From NCBI RefSeq assembly GCF_028771845.1, contig NZ_CP118270.1, positions 5,952,001 to 6,016,000 of the forward strand: a stretch of DNA of 64,000 nt, written 5' to 3'. Below, piece after piece: positions 52,661 through 61,856 of this stretch. Position 1 is the stretch's first letter, and every line of letters begins with the position of its first letter. This DNA comes from Paenibacillus marchantiae (GTDB lineage Bacteria; Bacillota; Bacilli; Paenibacillales; Paenibacillaceae). The notes below the pieces were generated by a model. That model searched no databases, had not been told where the DNA came from, and worked only from the letters and a program-made list of their open reading frames with translations. The position numbers and the translations under genes were made by a program.

Positions 52661-52667
52661 AGAATTT

Positions 52668-52865
52668 CTAATCGAAGTTATGTTCGTTTTTCTCCAATCT
52701 CTCTTTTAATAATCGAATCTCTTGCTTCAAACCTGAGATTTCCTCCCTTAAACCAGATCTTTTTATTGCCATTGAAAACACAGCATATAAAATCAGACCT
52801 ACCAAACCAATGAAAATAAATATAGTTAAAATTCCTACAAAACCCACAGCACTAGCACCATTCAT
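52668..52865 (-). CDS. small membrane protein with coiled coil
   Basis: A 65-residue protein: membrane helix at about 7-31 (FVGILTIFIFIGLVGLILYAVF) and a C-terminal heptad stretch LREEISGLKQEIRLLKERLEK. AAGGTGGTGA precedes the ATG. Resembles small PspB-like or Phage-holin-like proteins, not certain. Confidence 0.6.
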   Translation of the reverse strand: MNGASAVGFVGILTIFIFIGLVGLILYAVFSMAIKRSGLREEISGLKQEIRLLKERLEKNEHNFD

Positions 52866-52965
52866 AACTTTAAATTGTCACCACCTTTATAACATATATT
52901 TTAACAATGATACCATATATTTATTTTATCAGCTTTGTTTGCAATTTCGTTAGTATTCGCCTGCC

Positions 52966-53005
52966 ATAAAAAAGCTCTGCTAGCATTATGCTAACAGAGC
53001 TTTCT
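52966..53005 (-). terminator. terminator after the BNR-repeat gene
   Basis: AAAGCTCTGTTAGC-ATAAT-GCTAGCAGAGCTTT stem followed by TTTTATGG on the minus strand. Confidence 0.85.
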
Positions 53006-53051
53006 CACAGTGAATTATTTGTAATTCCCTCATCACTTTAAAGTAATCTAA

Positions 53052-54284
53052 TCAACTTCCAAAGTAAACGTCCAATTTTCCAGTGGGCGGAGTGGTTGCC
53101 ATCCAAACTGCAGCCAAATTATCGGGAGCATACGTTGTAGCGGTGATATAATCACCAATTAATACTGTAGGCTGCGGTGAATTGCCGTTGGGGTTAAACG
53201 AAGTCGTTGTGAGTCGGCGATTCGCAAAGGTAGCTCCTCCGTTAAACGATTCAGCAACAAACACATCTAAAAGAAATCCGTCAATCTGATTGGAATAATA
53301 AATAACCCTTACAGTTCCTGTGAATGGCGATACAGTAATGGAGGGAAAGAAATTTTGCGAACCAACGGGAGCTCCAGTAATGCTTACAGGATCTGACCAT
53401 AGAAGCCCATCCGGTGAGCTGCATAGGAAAATGTCGGTGTATCCATTCCGCGCATCATTCCAGGTTGCATAGACTTTACCACTATTGGTTCCATTGGATA
53501 TGTCAGCTCCCAAGCTCAGGTTCGTCTGCACGCGAAAAGCATAATTCGTGACAGGTAAAGGAGATGGGGCAGGGACAACAGAAGCAATCCATGTGGATTG
53601 TCGTTCAATCGGCGGCTGGAACGTAGCCCCTCCATCGTAGGAAATGCGAAGCAGTGCGTACGGACTATCCGGCCCTGTAGTAATATATCCTGCATATACC
53701 TCACCAGTAAAACCTATAGCTATAGAACTTCTGTCATGGAAACCTCTTGGGCTTGAAATTCGGCTCGGAATCTCCCACGTTGTCCCCTGATCTAATGACC
53801 TTTGCAAAAACGTGGACGAAGCCAATGTAGCAAGAGGGGTATACCCCACGTATGCATTCCCCCGATAAGGGCTTCCAGGTGTTCGATCCACTGCTATAAA
53901 CGGCTCATCATTATGAACGATAAGGCCATATCCCTTGTTCACAAACACGGGAGGAGTCCAGGTCACTCCATCATCCAGGGATGTGTAACTGATGATTGTA
54001 CCGTCATTATCACCGTTAAATATGTGAACTGTCACTATAAACGTACTCGGAAATGTGTAATCAATGGTTGGTGCTTCAGCGCCTGCATACCCGGCAGGCT
54101 GCTGCATAGTTGTCGTTGACCATGTCTGTCCACTGTCAGTAGAACGATAAACGCCGATAAGTGTAGGTCCTGTACTTGTGTCAACAGCAACCGCACACAT
54201 GATATTCGGAAGTAGCTCGTTGGAAGCAATTGAGGGTTCAAATTGGTTTCCACCGAGTGCTCCTGTGATATTTACAACGGGCAA
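53052..54284 (-). CDS. BNR-repeat sialidase-fold protein
   Basis: A 410-residue beta-propeller protein. BNR/Asp-box repeats SxDxGxTW recur: STDSGQTWS, SLDDGVTW, SLDQGTTW, SYDGGATF, SPDGLLWS and SFNGGATF, the six-bladed sialidase pattern. No signal peptide, so cell-wall or spore coat rather than secreted sialidase. The start is TTG 54284: GGAGGTG lies inside the longer ATG frame and fits this TTG. Sialidase activity is not shown; catalytic Arg triad not evident. Confidence 0.75.
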   Translation of the reverse strand: MPVVNITGALGGNQFEPSIASNELLPNIMCAVAVDTSTGPTLIGVYRSTDSGQTWSTTTMQQPAGYAGAEAPTIDYTFPSTFIVTVHIFNGDNDGTIISYTSLDDGVTWTPPVFVNKGYGLIVHNDEPFIAVDRTPGSPYRGNAYVGYTPLATLASSTFLQRSLDQGTTWEIPSRISSPRGFHDRSSIAIGFTGEVYAGYITTGPDSPYALLRISYDGGATFQPPIERQSTWIASVVPAPSPLPVTNYAFRVQTNLSLGADISNGTNSGKVYATWNDARNGYTDIFLCSSPDGLLWSDPVSITGAPVGSQNFFPSITVSPFTGTVRVIYYSNQIDGFLLDVFVAESFNGGATFANRRLTTTSFNPNGNSPQPTVLIGDYITATTYAPDNLAAVWMATTPPTGKLDVYFGS

Positions 54285-54307
54285 GTACCTCACCTCCATT
54301 CCAAAGA

Positions 54308-54676
54308 TTAAGGAATATTCGTAAACCGGTCAATTAATATCATTTCTGACTGTAAAACACGTTGAATAACATTACCTGTAGAATCAATACCATATGCATG
54401 AATAATCGTACTTGTAGCACTAAAGAAATCTGCTTGGACTTCATAAAATGCTGCATCGTTTAGAGCATAAATCAAGGTCCGAGATGCCTGGGGGCCTACT
54501 TGAAATAAATCGTGCCCAATTGGAATTCTGGCATTTTGAGTAGTGTCCCATTTAAACACTTCTATCTCTATATTTACAGGAATATTAAGAGAATCATTTA
54601 AACAAGTCACAAGAATCTGAGTAGCCACACTTCCACCTGTTGGCGAATTGTAGATCAACCCTGTAGAGTTTGGCAA
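54308..54676 (-). CDS. uncharacterised beta-rich protein, TTG start
   Basis: A 122-residue beta-rich protein beginning MPNSTGLIYNSPTGGSVAT when started at TTG 54676, for which AGAGGAGGG is 9 bases upstream. The neighbour starts in the same TTG-CCN way. Lies 24 bases before the BNR gene; likely one operon. No family known. Confidence 0.6.
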   Translation of the reverse strand: MPNSTGLIYNSPTGGSVATQILVTCLNDSLNIPVNIEIEVFKWDTTQNARIPIGHDLFQVGPQASRTLIYALNDAAFYEVQADFFSATSTIIHAYGIDSTGNVIQRVLQSEMILIDRFTNIP

Positions 54677-54885
54677 TCGAACTATCCCTCCTCTTTGAAC
54701 CACAGATTAACTACACTATTTGTACGCCCCTATCATTTAAAGTAGTACGGATTCTTTGTTGAAGGGGAAATACAACAAAAAAGCCTTGATGAAGCAGCAA
54801 CGAATGATGATGCTCATCACCATCGAACTTTTGCAGGCTTTATTCCAAGGCTCAGTTAATATCAGTTTTGAGTTTATAACAATAG

Positions 54886-54914
54886 AAAAAAACCCTTGCT
54901 ACGCAAGGGTTTCG
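54886..54914 (-). terminator. terminator after the tRNA pair
   Basis: AACCCTTGC-GTA-GCAAGGGTT stem followed by TTTTT on the minus strand. Confidence 0.8.
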
Positions 54915-54920
54915 AGAGAA

Positions 54921-54994
54921 TGGGCCCTACAGGACTCGAACCTGTGACCAATCGGTTATGAGCCGACCGCTCTAACCAACTGAGCTAAGGGCCC
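54921..54994 (-). tRNA. tRNA-Ile2(CAT, read as lysidine)
   Basis: Cloverleaf with acceptor GGGCCCT/AGGGCCC, D arm GCTC/GAGC, anticodon loop CTCATAA (CAT), T arm ACAGG-TTCGAGT-CCTGT, A discriminator. It matches the Ile2 type, which TilS converts to read ATA, rather than elongator Met. Confidence 0.85.
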
Positions 54995-55050
54995 TGAACA
55001 AAAATGTATAACGTTCAGATGATGGCTGTGAATCATCCAGTAAAACTAAA

Positions 55051-55124
<74 letters not shown>

Positions 55125-55195
55125 TCAGTAAGAAATATTAAAACAGCGACTTAATTAATATACACCATACCTGCCCCACATGTCAAGGGGTAATG

Positions 55196-55360
55196 TTAGG
55201 GAATGAAGCGTACGCCATACCGCCCTTTTTTTGAACGATATACTTCCACTTCAGCTGGCTCGTTATGACCGTAAATCCACCCATCCTGCTCCATCCGTTT
55301 TGCAAGACACCCTGCCTGAAATTTGGTTGTATACAATTTGCTGAAATATACCCAGTGCAT
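55196..55360 (-). CDS. small 54-residue protein common in Paenibacillus
   Basis: The frame MHWVYFSKLYTTKFQAGCLA...EVEVYRSKKGRYGVRFIP is short but has an AAAGGA site before the ATG, and its C-terminus EVYRSKxGxYGVRFIP recurs in small Paenibacillus proteins from memory. A longer overlapping frame (55183-55422, 79 residues) is judged the shadow. Function unknown. Confidence 0.6.
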   Translation of the reverse strand: MHWVYFSKLYTTKFQAGCLAKRMEQDGWIYGHNEPAEVEVYRSKKGRYGVRFIP

Positions 55361-55421
55361 TCCACTCGTCCTTTCTTGAAGTCATCATTTATCCCTGCTT
55401 TTGTAGAATACCCCAATTCCA

Positions 55422-55459
55422 TAAAAATAGCCGCCGAAGATATAAATCTCCAGCGGCTG
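55422..55459 (-). terminator. terminator after the solute-binding gene
   Basis: AGCCGCTGGAG...TTCGGCGGCT stem followed by ATTTTTATGG on the minus strand. Confidence 0.65.
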
Positions 55460-55492
55460 CATCTATGATTTTTTTACAAGATCATCTAACTT

Positions 55493-56947
55493 TTATTGAA
55501 ATGTGGCTTTAGGGTTCTTTTTCAATTTCTCCAGCATCTCGTTCCCTTTGGCTGCCCATTCACCAAGCGCTTCTTTTGGTGTTTTTTTGTTCGCAAGAAC
55601 TTGATTGAAGTATTCCATACCCTTGTCACTTACTTGCCACAGGTTCGGCATTTTTTGATACATTTTATCCAAGTTCGTATTGGTCGGAGGTATAGGTTTC
55701 AGTGTATAGAACGCCTGGATATTGTAATCCAAGCCATCCTTCGGTTTAATAAAGCTCTTCCGTGAAACCATCTCATAACTGCTGCGTGCTTTGATTTTCG
55801 CCCAGTCTTCACTGTTCATATACTTAATCAATTCCCATGCATCATCAGGGTTCTGAGCTGAACTATTAATGGCCATAAGATTGCTCAGATAAATGTTGCC
55901 TCCGATTTCAGGAGCCTCCGGATGAACTGGAGGTGTAACAACATCCCAGTCTACCTTCGTAAAGTCTTTCATTTTATCTGCATTTTTATTGGCATCAATC
56001 AACTGATTAATGTAGCTGTAATCTCCAATCACCATGGCTGTTTTGCCACTCAGGAACAGATCACCCTGAAGCGGATTATAACGTCCACTCTCATCCTGAC
56101 TATCCTGCGGTTCGTCTCCTTTAGGGATGACTTTATCTAAGGCGAGCTTGCTTATCGTGCTCCATACTTTCTCCCATTGAGGAGAATCTACAGTCATTTT
56201 TTCCGCTTTGTCATCAAAAATTTTCAGCTGCAAAGAGTTATAATACTGGGACATCGTATAGTATGGAGAACCGCCTTGATAGGTACTGAAAGAGAAACCA
56301 AATACATGGTCTTTTCCTTCACCTTTGGTAAGGCGTGTACCCAGGTTGAAAATATCATCCCAAGTCATATTATCCGTTGGAGGCTCCACGCCTGCTTTCT
56401 CAAACATACCCTTGTTATAGAACAAAGCGGAAGAGGAGAACGTTGGCGTCAAAGCGTAGATGCTCTGATCTCCCAAATCCTTAATTCCTTCGAGAACACT
56501 TGGCACAATATCCGTAGTATCAAACTTGTCTTCCTGCATCAGTGGGTCCAGTTGTTTCACCATGTTTTCCTGAATCAACGACTTGACTGTCGCCGTATCC
56601 GCCACGATGACATCTACCGGGTTATCCCCTGTCATAATCTTCTTCAAGCTTTCCATCGTATCCGGAATGTCCTTCTGCTCTTCCTGGTTACCATAGCCAT
56701 ACATGCTGCCCTGATCTACCGCAGGTACAACTTCAATCGTTATATTTGGATGTGTCAATTCAAAAGCATCGGTAAACTGCTGACGGAAATAGCTGTCATC
56801 CTGGCCACCCCATAACGTCGCTACACGCAATACACGCTGCTCGTTATCCTTGGACTCACTCGCTGTACAACCCGCAAGCAGCGGCAATGCCAGACTAGCT
56901 GTAGCCAACACGGCCAGCACTCGTTTTCCCCAAAACCTGTTCTTCAT
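55493..56947 (-). CDS. extracellular solute-binding lipoprotein
   Basis: A 484-residue ABC binding protein of the sugar-binding (family 1) type. A lipobox LLAGC at 23-27 anchors it; the mature part has RVATLWGGQDDSYFRQQFTDAFE, SSSALFYNKGMFEKAGVEPPTD and DLFLSGKTAMVIGDYSY. It is the last gene of the operon and lies 22 bases after the AbrB-tailed ATPase. No sugar permease adjoins it, so pairing with the FtsX-like permease is unusual. Confidence 0.88.
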   Translation of the reverse strand: MKNRFWGKRVLAVLATASLALPLLAGCTASESKDNEQRVLRVATLWGGQDDSYFRQQFTDAFELTHPNITIEVVPAVDQGSMYGYGNQEEQKDIPDTMESLKKIMTGDNPVDVIVADTATVKSLIQENMVKQLDPLMQEDKFDTTDIVPSVLEGIKDLGDQSIYALTPTFSSSALFYNKGMFEKAGVEPPTDNMTWDDIFNLGTRLTKGEGKDHVFGFSFSTYQGGSPYYTMSQYYNSLQLKIFDDKAEKMTVDSPQWEKVWSTISKLALDKVIPKGDEPQDSQDESGRYNPLQGDLFLSGKTAMVIGDYSYINQLIDANKNADKMKDFTKVDWDVVTPPVHPEAPEIGGNIYLSNLMAINSSAQNPDDAWELIKYMNSEDWAKIKARSSYEMVSRKSFIKPKDGLDYNIQAFYTLKPIPPTNTNLDKMYQKMPNLWQVSDKGMEYFNQVLANKKTPKEALGEWAAKGNEMLEKLKKNPKATFQ

Positions 56948-56968
56948 CTCCCAATTCCCCCTCTAAAA

Positions 56969-57832
56969 TTATCTTGGCGGTGTAATGACAATACGTTCAC
57001 CGTCAAATTCCAATGTGGCACGATTATCAATGGACAGCGCCTCCAGATACTCCTTGGGCACCTGAAGTCGTCCCGCCCGGTCGATAATGACAAAAGCTTC
57101 ATGAATATCCGGGGCTCCTGCCTCCGATAAGCCATGTTCGTCATCCAGATTCGGATTACGTTTCACAAACTCGGTGCTGGTCAAGCCGTCCCGAATCGCC
57201 ACGATCCGGTCCACCTTACCAGCAAGGGTTAGATCATGAGTAACAATCACAATCGTGACCCCGAGTTCCTTGTTCATTTTACGAAAAATGCCCATGATGG
57301 TATCACATGTCTCTGAATCCACCGAACCTGTCGGCTCATCGGCAAGCAGCAGCTTGGGGCGATTTGATAGCGAGATGGCAATCGCTACCCGCTGCTGCTC
57401 CCCACCGGATAATTGATGCAGCTTGTTGTGCATCCGATCCTTCAGTCCAACCCACTCCAGCAGCTGCATGGCATATGCGCGATCGCGCTTGCCTCCCAAA
57501 ATCATGGGCGTTTCCACGTTTTCCAGTGCTGTAAGGTATGGCAGCAGGTTACGGCCGTTATTTTGCCAAATGAACCCTACGGTATGACGTTTGTACTCCA
57601 CCAATTGGGCATCTGTCATTTTCAGCAAATCCCAATCCCCGACAACGGCTGTACCAGCTGTTGGACGATCAAGTCCACCCAGAATGTTGAGCAATGTGGA
57701 TTTACCACTACCACTGTTACCGATAATGGCCATCATTTCACCTTGATTGACAGTCAGATTGAGACCTTGAAGGGCAACGACTTCCACATCGCTGGATTTA
57801 AAAATTTTGACAAGTCCTTCGCATTGGATCAC
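56969..57832 (-). CDS. ABC ATPase with AbrB-like C-terminal domain
   Basis: A 287-residue MacB/LolD-type ATPase: Walker A GNSGSGKST (about 38-46), Q-loop FIWQNNGRNLLP, signature LSGGEQQR, Walker B LLLADEPTGS, then a roughly 50-residue tail, AFVIIDRAGRLQVPKEYLE...RATLEFDGERIVITPP, with the AbrB/SpoVT swapped-hairpin pattern. GTG 57832 is the start, 5 bases after AGGAGAGG and 2 bases after the permease stop. The tail could be a dimerisation or DNA-binding part; that fusion is odd. Confidence 0.85.
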   Translation of the reverse strand: MIQCEGLVKIFKSSDVEVVALQGLNLTVNQGEMMAIIGNSGSGKSTLLNILGGLDRPTAGTAVVGDWDLLKMTDAQLVEYKRHTVGFIWQNNGRNLLPYLTALENVETPMILGGKRDRAYAMQLLEWVGLKDRMHNKLHQLSGGEQQRVAIAISLSNRPKLLLADEPTGSVDSETCDTIMGIFRKMNKELGVTIVIVTHDLTLAGKVDRIVAIRDGLTSTEFVKRNPNLDDEHGLSEAGAPDIHEAFVIIDRAGRLQVPKEYLEALSIDNRATLEFDGERIVITPPR

Positions 57833-57834
57833 GT

Positions 57835-60741
57835 TTACCTCTCCTCTCCCATTTTGACTGCCTGGTGAACTCGCAGCCTGCGGATTTGCCACAGCAGCAT
57901 CGTTGCTCCAATGATCAGCATGACCACGGTCACGCCGTATAGTTGCAACATATCTTTCTCTTCAAATACAATTCGGAACGGAGGTACCTGTGCGGACACA
58001 TTATCTGTCGTTTGCAGGAAGGGCAGGAACAGACGGCTGGATACCTGACCAATGCCAATACCAAGAATGATGGACAGACCCGCCGTGAACACCTGCTCTA
58101 ACAGCAACATACCGCTCAATTGTGCCCGGGATAATCCCATCGCCCTCAGGACACCGAACTGTACTACACGCCCGGATAGATTGAAGAACCAGTACAGAAT
58201 GTATCCGATCAGGGAAATAATCACCGAGACAAGGAATCCGAGACTCAGTATGCCGAACACCCCGCCTCTTGACGGATGTTTGCCCTGGGATACCAGCTCT
58301 GTACGCACATCGCGCACAGACGATAATTCAATGCCTTCAGCTGCAAGTTTCTCCATCAAAGGAGCAACTTTGGCATCCGGCTCCATCTTCAGCCAGACCT
58401 CATATGGAATCAGAGGCACCTGATCATAGATGTAATCCAGATTGGCAATGAAAAACGGCATTTGATCCGGATACTGGGCAGGCCAGTAAGGTATAATGCC
58501 AAAGACCACAAATTCAATCGCCTGGCCCTGTACACCAATGGAGACGAGGTCTCCGGTTTTGAGCTTGAATTTGTCTGCAAATTTGGAAGAGATCAATACG
58601 GCCCCTTCATATTTTCCAAGCAAGTCAAGGTACTTATAAGGATGAGCCGGGAACAGATCGTTGCGGAACCACGCCACTTGGGCAAAATCCACATTGTCGA
58701 TCCCCACCAGCATTCCCTGTCCACCTGATTTGCCAGAGACAATAATGTTGCCTTTCGTTTGCAGCACTCTCGCTGCATGTTCGACACCATTCAGGCTGCG
58801 GAACACTTCAAAAGGTGGCTCGGAATAGATCATCTTCGTCGGTTGTGAAGTACCACCGCCTCCACCTGATCCACCTCCGCCGCCGTTACCGCCGCCTCCA
58901 GAACCACCGCCACCGTTTCCTCCACCCTGTCCACCGCCTGAACCTCCGTTTTGTCCGGAACCCGTTGGCTTAACCTCAGGTGTGCCTTCCCATACCGTCT
59001 GCATAATAACATCCGAACCATAGCGATATAACGTGCGCTCGGTTGAGTTCAGATCAATGGTACGAGCCGCCGCCGAGTTATACACACCGAGTCCGAGTGT
59101 CAATACAAGCAGGATCATCAAAGGATAATAAGAAGATGATGAACGCGAAAGCTGCGTCAGTGTCAGATACAGTGGAACCGGGAGAAACTTGCGCCCGATC
59201 AGCTGAATCAACTTCAAAATCCACGGGAACAACCGTAAGAAGAACAGTCCCAGTGCAAAGATCGCGAGTGCCGGTACAAAGAACAGAAACGGCTGTACCT
59301 GAAGCTGATCTGTCGTCATTCCGGTCTGGAACGTCAACATTTGCCGTTCATAGAACAAGTAGTATCCATATCCGGCGAGCCCCAACAGAGCGATATCCAG
59401 GAACCAGCGCTGCCATACCGGCGCACGATCTGTACGTGCTTGCCGCCGCTTAGCCGATACAATCGTCGCCCGCGCATAGGTTACTGCCGGAATGAGAGAA
59501 GCTATAATTGCCACCAACACGGCGATAAGGCCAAGCAGGATGGCTTCTTTTGATATTCCGATCGGAATGGATTTCCGATCCACGAACGACAGAAATCCGC
59601 TCGCTGAACCGATGCTTTTCGCCATAAACCATCCAAGAAACGGGCCAATGACAAGAGCAATCGCTCCCAGGAATATACCTTCAAGCAGATAAAGAGAGAA
59701 GATCTGCCGGGCAGAAGCTCCCCGACTGCGCAGAACCGCAATGTCACTCTCCTGCTTCTGTAACGACTGTCTGGCATTCATGGCAATAAAATAAAAGACC
59801 ATCGCAATCATCGGTGCTGCCAGTGTGAACAGCATGGTCTGCAATTGCAGACTCTGACTGCGGAATTGTTTCAGCAGATCCCCGAAGGTGATGTCCACTT
59901 TCGTATCCTTCAACCGCTGATATAGGTCGATATCCAGCCTTTCCAGCACAGAGGTCAATCCCGAGAGCTGGCTCGTTTGAATCTCTTTCAGATCAAATGC
60001 ATAATACCAACGTGAATTCTGAAGAGGTATCCCTTTTTCCTTTAACAGAACATTATTAAATACCGATTCATCCACATATAGTCCGTTCATCATACCGTCA
60101 AATCCCTGTACCCAGTACGGGCTGCTAGGATCATCGGCTTTGAAAGAACCTATAATCTTCACACGCAACGTAATATCGAGACCGCTGTAAATCGGATATT
60201 CCAGAACATCTCCGATATGCAGATCGTTACGATACATGCCCTCTTCGAGCATGACAGCTTCAATCGTATCGTCCTTGACCTGGTTGCCCGGCTTCACTCC
60301 CGCAGAATAATTAACCTGTGCATCCAGGCCTGTCATCGTACCCAGACTCATGCTGCGGACCCGGCTGGCATCCACTTTGGTTGGGTCTTCCGGGTTCACC
60401 TCTGTGCTGCGGATGGAACGGGAGTTCACATACGTATGAAAAGGAAATCCAATGTCACGGGGCACATCCTCGCGAATATATCGATCCACCTCTTCCAGAC
60501 CACGTGTATCTGTCTTCACACCACCAGGTGCCTGGTAACTCATGAGCAACGAGCCGGCTGGCAGTCCCTCACTGTTATCCTGCAGCGTCTGGGCCACGAC
60601 CCGCTTCAGCGCACCATCGGCATACATCGGAATACTAACGGTGAACGCTACCGCCACAATCAGTCCGATCAGTGTGCTGAACGTCATCCAGCGAGTGTTC
60701 CACATTTTGCGGAACAACAGTCGAAGCAATGGCAGCCCCAT
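57835..60741 (-). CDS. FtsX/MacB-family ABC permease with Gly-rich insert
   Basis: A 968-residue permease. A first helix (about 20-40) precedes a large extracellular domain, then three helices, a second pair, and a second FtsX-type segment at the C-terminus. Residues about 594-629 are almost only Gly, Ser and Asn, a flexible linker outside the membrane. It overlaps the fusion-protein stop by one base (TAATG). Works with the two ATPases as an efflux or lipoprotein/peptide handling system (inference). Confidence 0.85.
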   Translation of the reverse strand: MGLPLLRLLFRKMWNTRWMTFSTLIGLIVAVAFTVSIPMYADGALKRVVAQTLQDNSEGLPAGSLLMSYQAPGGVKTDTRGLEEVDRYIREDVPRDIGFPFHTYVNSRSIRSTEVNPEDPTKVDASRVRSMSLGTMTGLDAQVNYSAGVKPGNQVKDDTIEAVMLEEGMYRNDLHIGDVLEYPIYSGLDITLRVKIIGSFKADDPSSPYWVQGFDGMMNGLYVDESVFNNVLLKEKGIPLQNSRWYYAFDLKEIQTSQLSGLTSVLERLDIDLYQRLKDTKVDITFGDLLKQFRSQSLQLQTMLFTLAAPMIAMVFYFIAMNARQSLQKQESDIAVLRSRGASARQIFSLYLLEGIFLGAIALVIGPFLGWFMAKSIGSASGFLSFVDRKSIPIGISKEAILLGLIAVLVAIIASLIPAVTYARATIVSAKRRQARTDRAPVWQRWFLDIALLGLAGYGYYLFYERQMLTFQTGMTTDQLQVQPFLFFVPALAIFALGLFFLRLFPWILKLIQLIGRKFLPVPLYLTLTQLSRSSSSYYPLMILLVLTLGLGVYNSAAARTIDLNSTERTLYRYGSDVIMQTVWEGTPEVKPTGSGQNGGSGGGQGGGNGGGGSGGGGNGGGGGSGGGGGTSQPTKMIYSEPPFEVFRSLNGVEHAARVLQTKGNIIVSGKSGGQGMLVGIDNVDFAQVAWFRNDLFPAHPYKYLDLLGKYEGAVLISSKFADKFKLKTGDLVSIGVQGQAIEFVVFGIIPYWPAQYPDQMPFFIANLDYIYDQVPLIPYEVWLKMEPDAKVAPLMEKLAAEGIELSSVRDVRTELVSQGKHPSRGGVFGILSLGFLVSVIISLIGYILYWFFNLSGRVVQFGVLRAMGLSRAQLSGMLLLEQVFTAGLSIILGIGIGQVSSRLFLPFLQTTDNVSAQVPPFRIVFEEKDMLQLYGVTVVMLIIGATMLLWQIRRLRVHQAVKMGEER

Positions 60742-61856
60742 TAGCGGCCCACTACTTTCTGTCCAACGGTCAGACCTTTCAGAATCTCCACATCCGTGGA
60801 TGTCTGCTGCCCAACTTCTACGTCCACTTCACGCTTGCTTCCATCACTCTCCACCACTTGCACGTACGTTCTTGAACCGATGGAGCGCAGAGCGGATACT
60901 GGAATGACAATCGCGTTCTCTGTTCGCTGCGTGACAATCGATACCATTAGAGGTGTACCGCGTTCAACCCCTTTGGGCATTTTCGCCAGCGAGACGATAA
61001 CATATTGATCCAGGCTTTCTTTCGCTGGAGGCGTTCCGCCTTCCCCCGACCCTCCGCCATTACCACTTCCACTACCCGATGCTTGGGCAACAGGCATCAC
61101 TTTAACTTTGCCAGCCACTTTGCCTGCCCCATTAATGTCCACATCCGCCTTCATGCCAGCCGAGAACTTTTCCAAATCTTCCTTGGCAAACGTAGCTGCG
61201 ACAACCAGGTTGGATGTATCTGCTATGGTCGCAATCGGGTCATAAGCTTTGACAGCCGCGCCCTTCTCCACCTGCACAGCAATGACTGTTCCACCGAATG
61301 GAGCGGTCAAAGTGGCTTTACCCAACTGATCCTCCAGATCGGCGAGTTCCTGACGAAGTTCTTCAAAGGCAATCGTGGACTCTTCGAACTCTACCGGGTC
61401 CATCTCATCCCGTTTGCGAAGCGTTTCCTTCATTTGCACTTCCGATTTGCGAATCTGCAGGTTTTTGGCCCGGATTTCCTTCTCCACGCTCTCTACATCA
61501 AGAACAGCGAGAAGTTGACCTTTTTTCACTTTATCCCCTGGTTTTACATTCAACTCTTTGATATGCATACCGTCCAGCGTAAAATACACCTTTTCTTCCC
61601 GCTGGCTCATCATCTTGCCGCTTCCGCTTACTTTCTTCTCCAGCGTCTCTGTCCGAACTTCATATTCCGGCTTCTTGGAGATCGTTGGCGGTGTAATTGG
61701 CGGAAGTACTTCTTCCTCTGTCTCAGCCGGCAGCAAAGAGCAGCCGGCCATCGTTGCAGCCACTATCGCACTAAGCACAATAAGCGCTGCGCGTTTCCCC
61801 CTCTTCGGAGCGGCCCCTTTACTTGATAAATCTGCCGTCCGCCATTTCATAAACAT
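60741..61856 (-). CDS. membrane-fusion lipoprotein, MacA/HlyD type
   Basis: A 371-residue protein with a lipobox MAGC at about 36-39 after a basic N-terminus. Biotinyl-lipoyl half MHIKELNVKPGDKVKKGQLLAVLD, a long coiled coil about 110-170, then GGTVIAVQVEKGAAVKAYDPIATI and the beta-barrel ENAIVIPVSALRSIG. A Gly/Ser-rich insert (about 259-275) mirrors that of the permease. ATG 61856 follows GGAGG; it overlaps the ATPase end by 38 bases. Confidence 0.88.
   Translation of the reverse strand: MFMKWRTADLSSKGAAPKRGKRAALIVLSAIVAATMAGCSLLPAETEEEVLPPITPPTISKKPEYEVRTETLEKKVSGSGKMMSQREEKVYFTLDGMHIKELNVKPGDKVKKGQLLAVLDVESVEKEIRAKNLQIRKSEVQMKETLRKRDEMDPVEFEESTIAFEELRQELADLEDQLGKATLTAPFGGTVIAVQVEKGAAVKAYDPIATIADTSNLVVAATFAKEDLEKFSAGMKADVDINGAGKVAGKVKVMPVAQASGSGSGNGGGSGEGGTPPAKESLDQYVIVSLAKMPKGVERGTPLMVSIVTQRTENAIVIPVSALRSIGSRTYVQVVESDGSKREVDVEVGQQTSTDVEILKGLTVGQKVVGR

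Noticed and set aside
54921..54994. elongator tRNA-Met
   Set aside because: The body matches the Ile2 type with CTCATAA loop, not the usual elongator Met sequence; only lysidine detection would settle it.
55183..55422. 79-residue frame on the minus strand
   Set aside because: A different frame of the same strand gives a 54-residue protein with a better ribosome site and recognisable C-terminus.
61005..61826. 273-residue frame opposite the fusion-protein gene
   Set aside because: Antisense to a well-supported gene; no ribosome site and an unlikely His/Phe-rich product.
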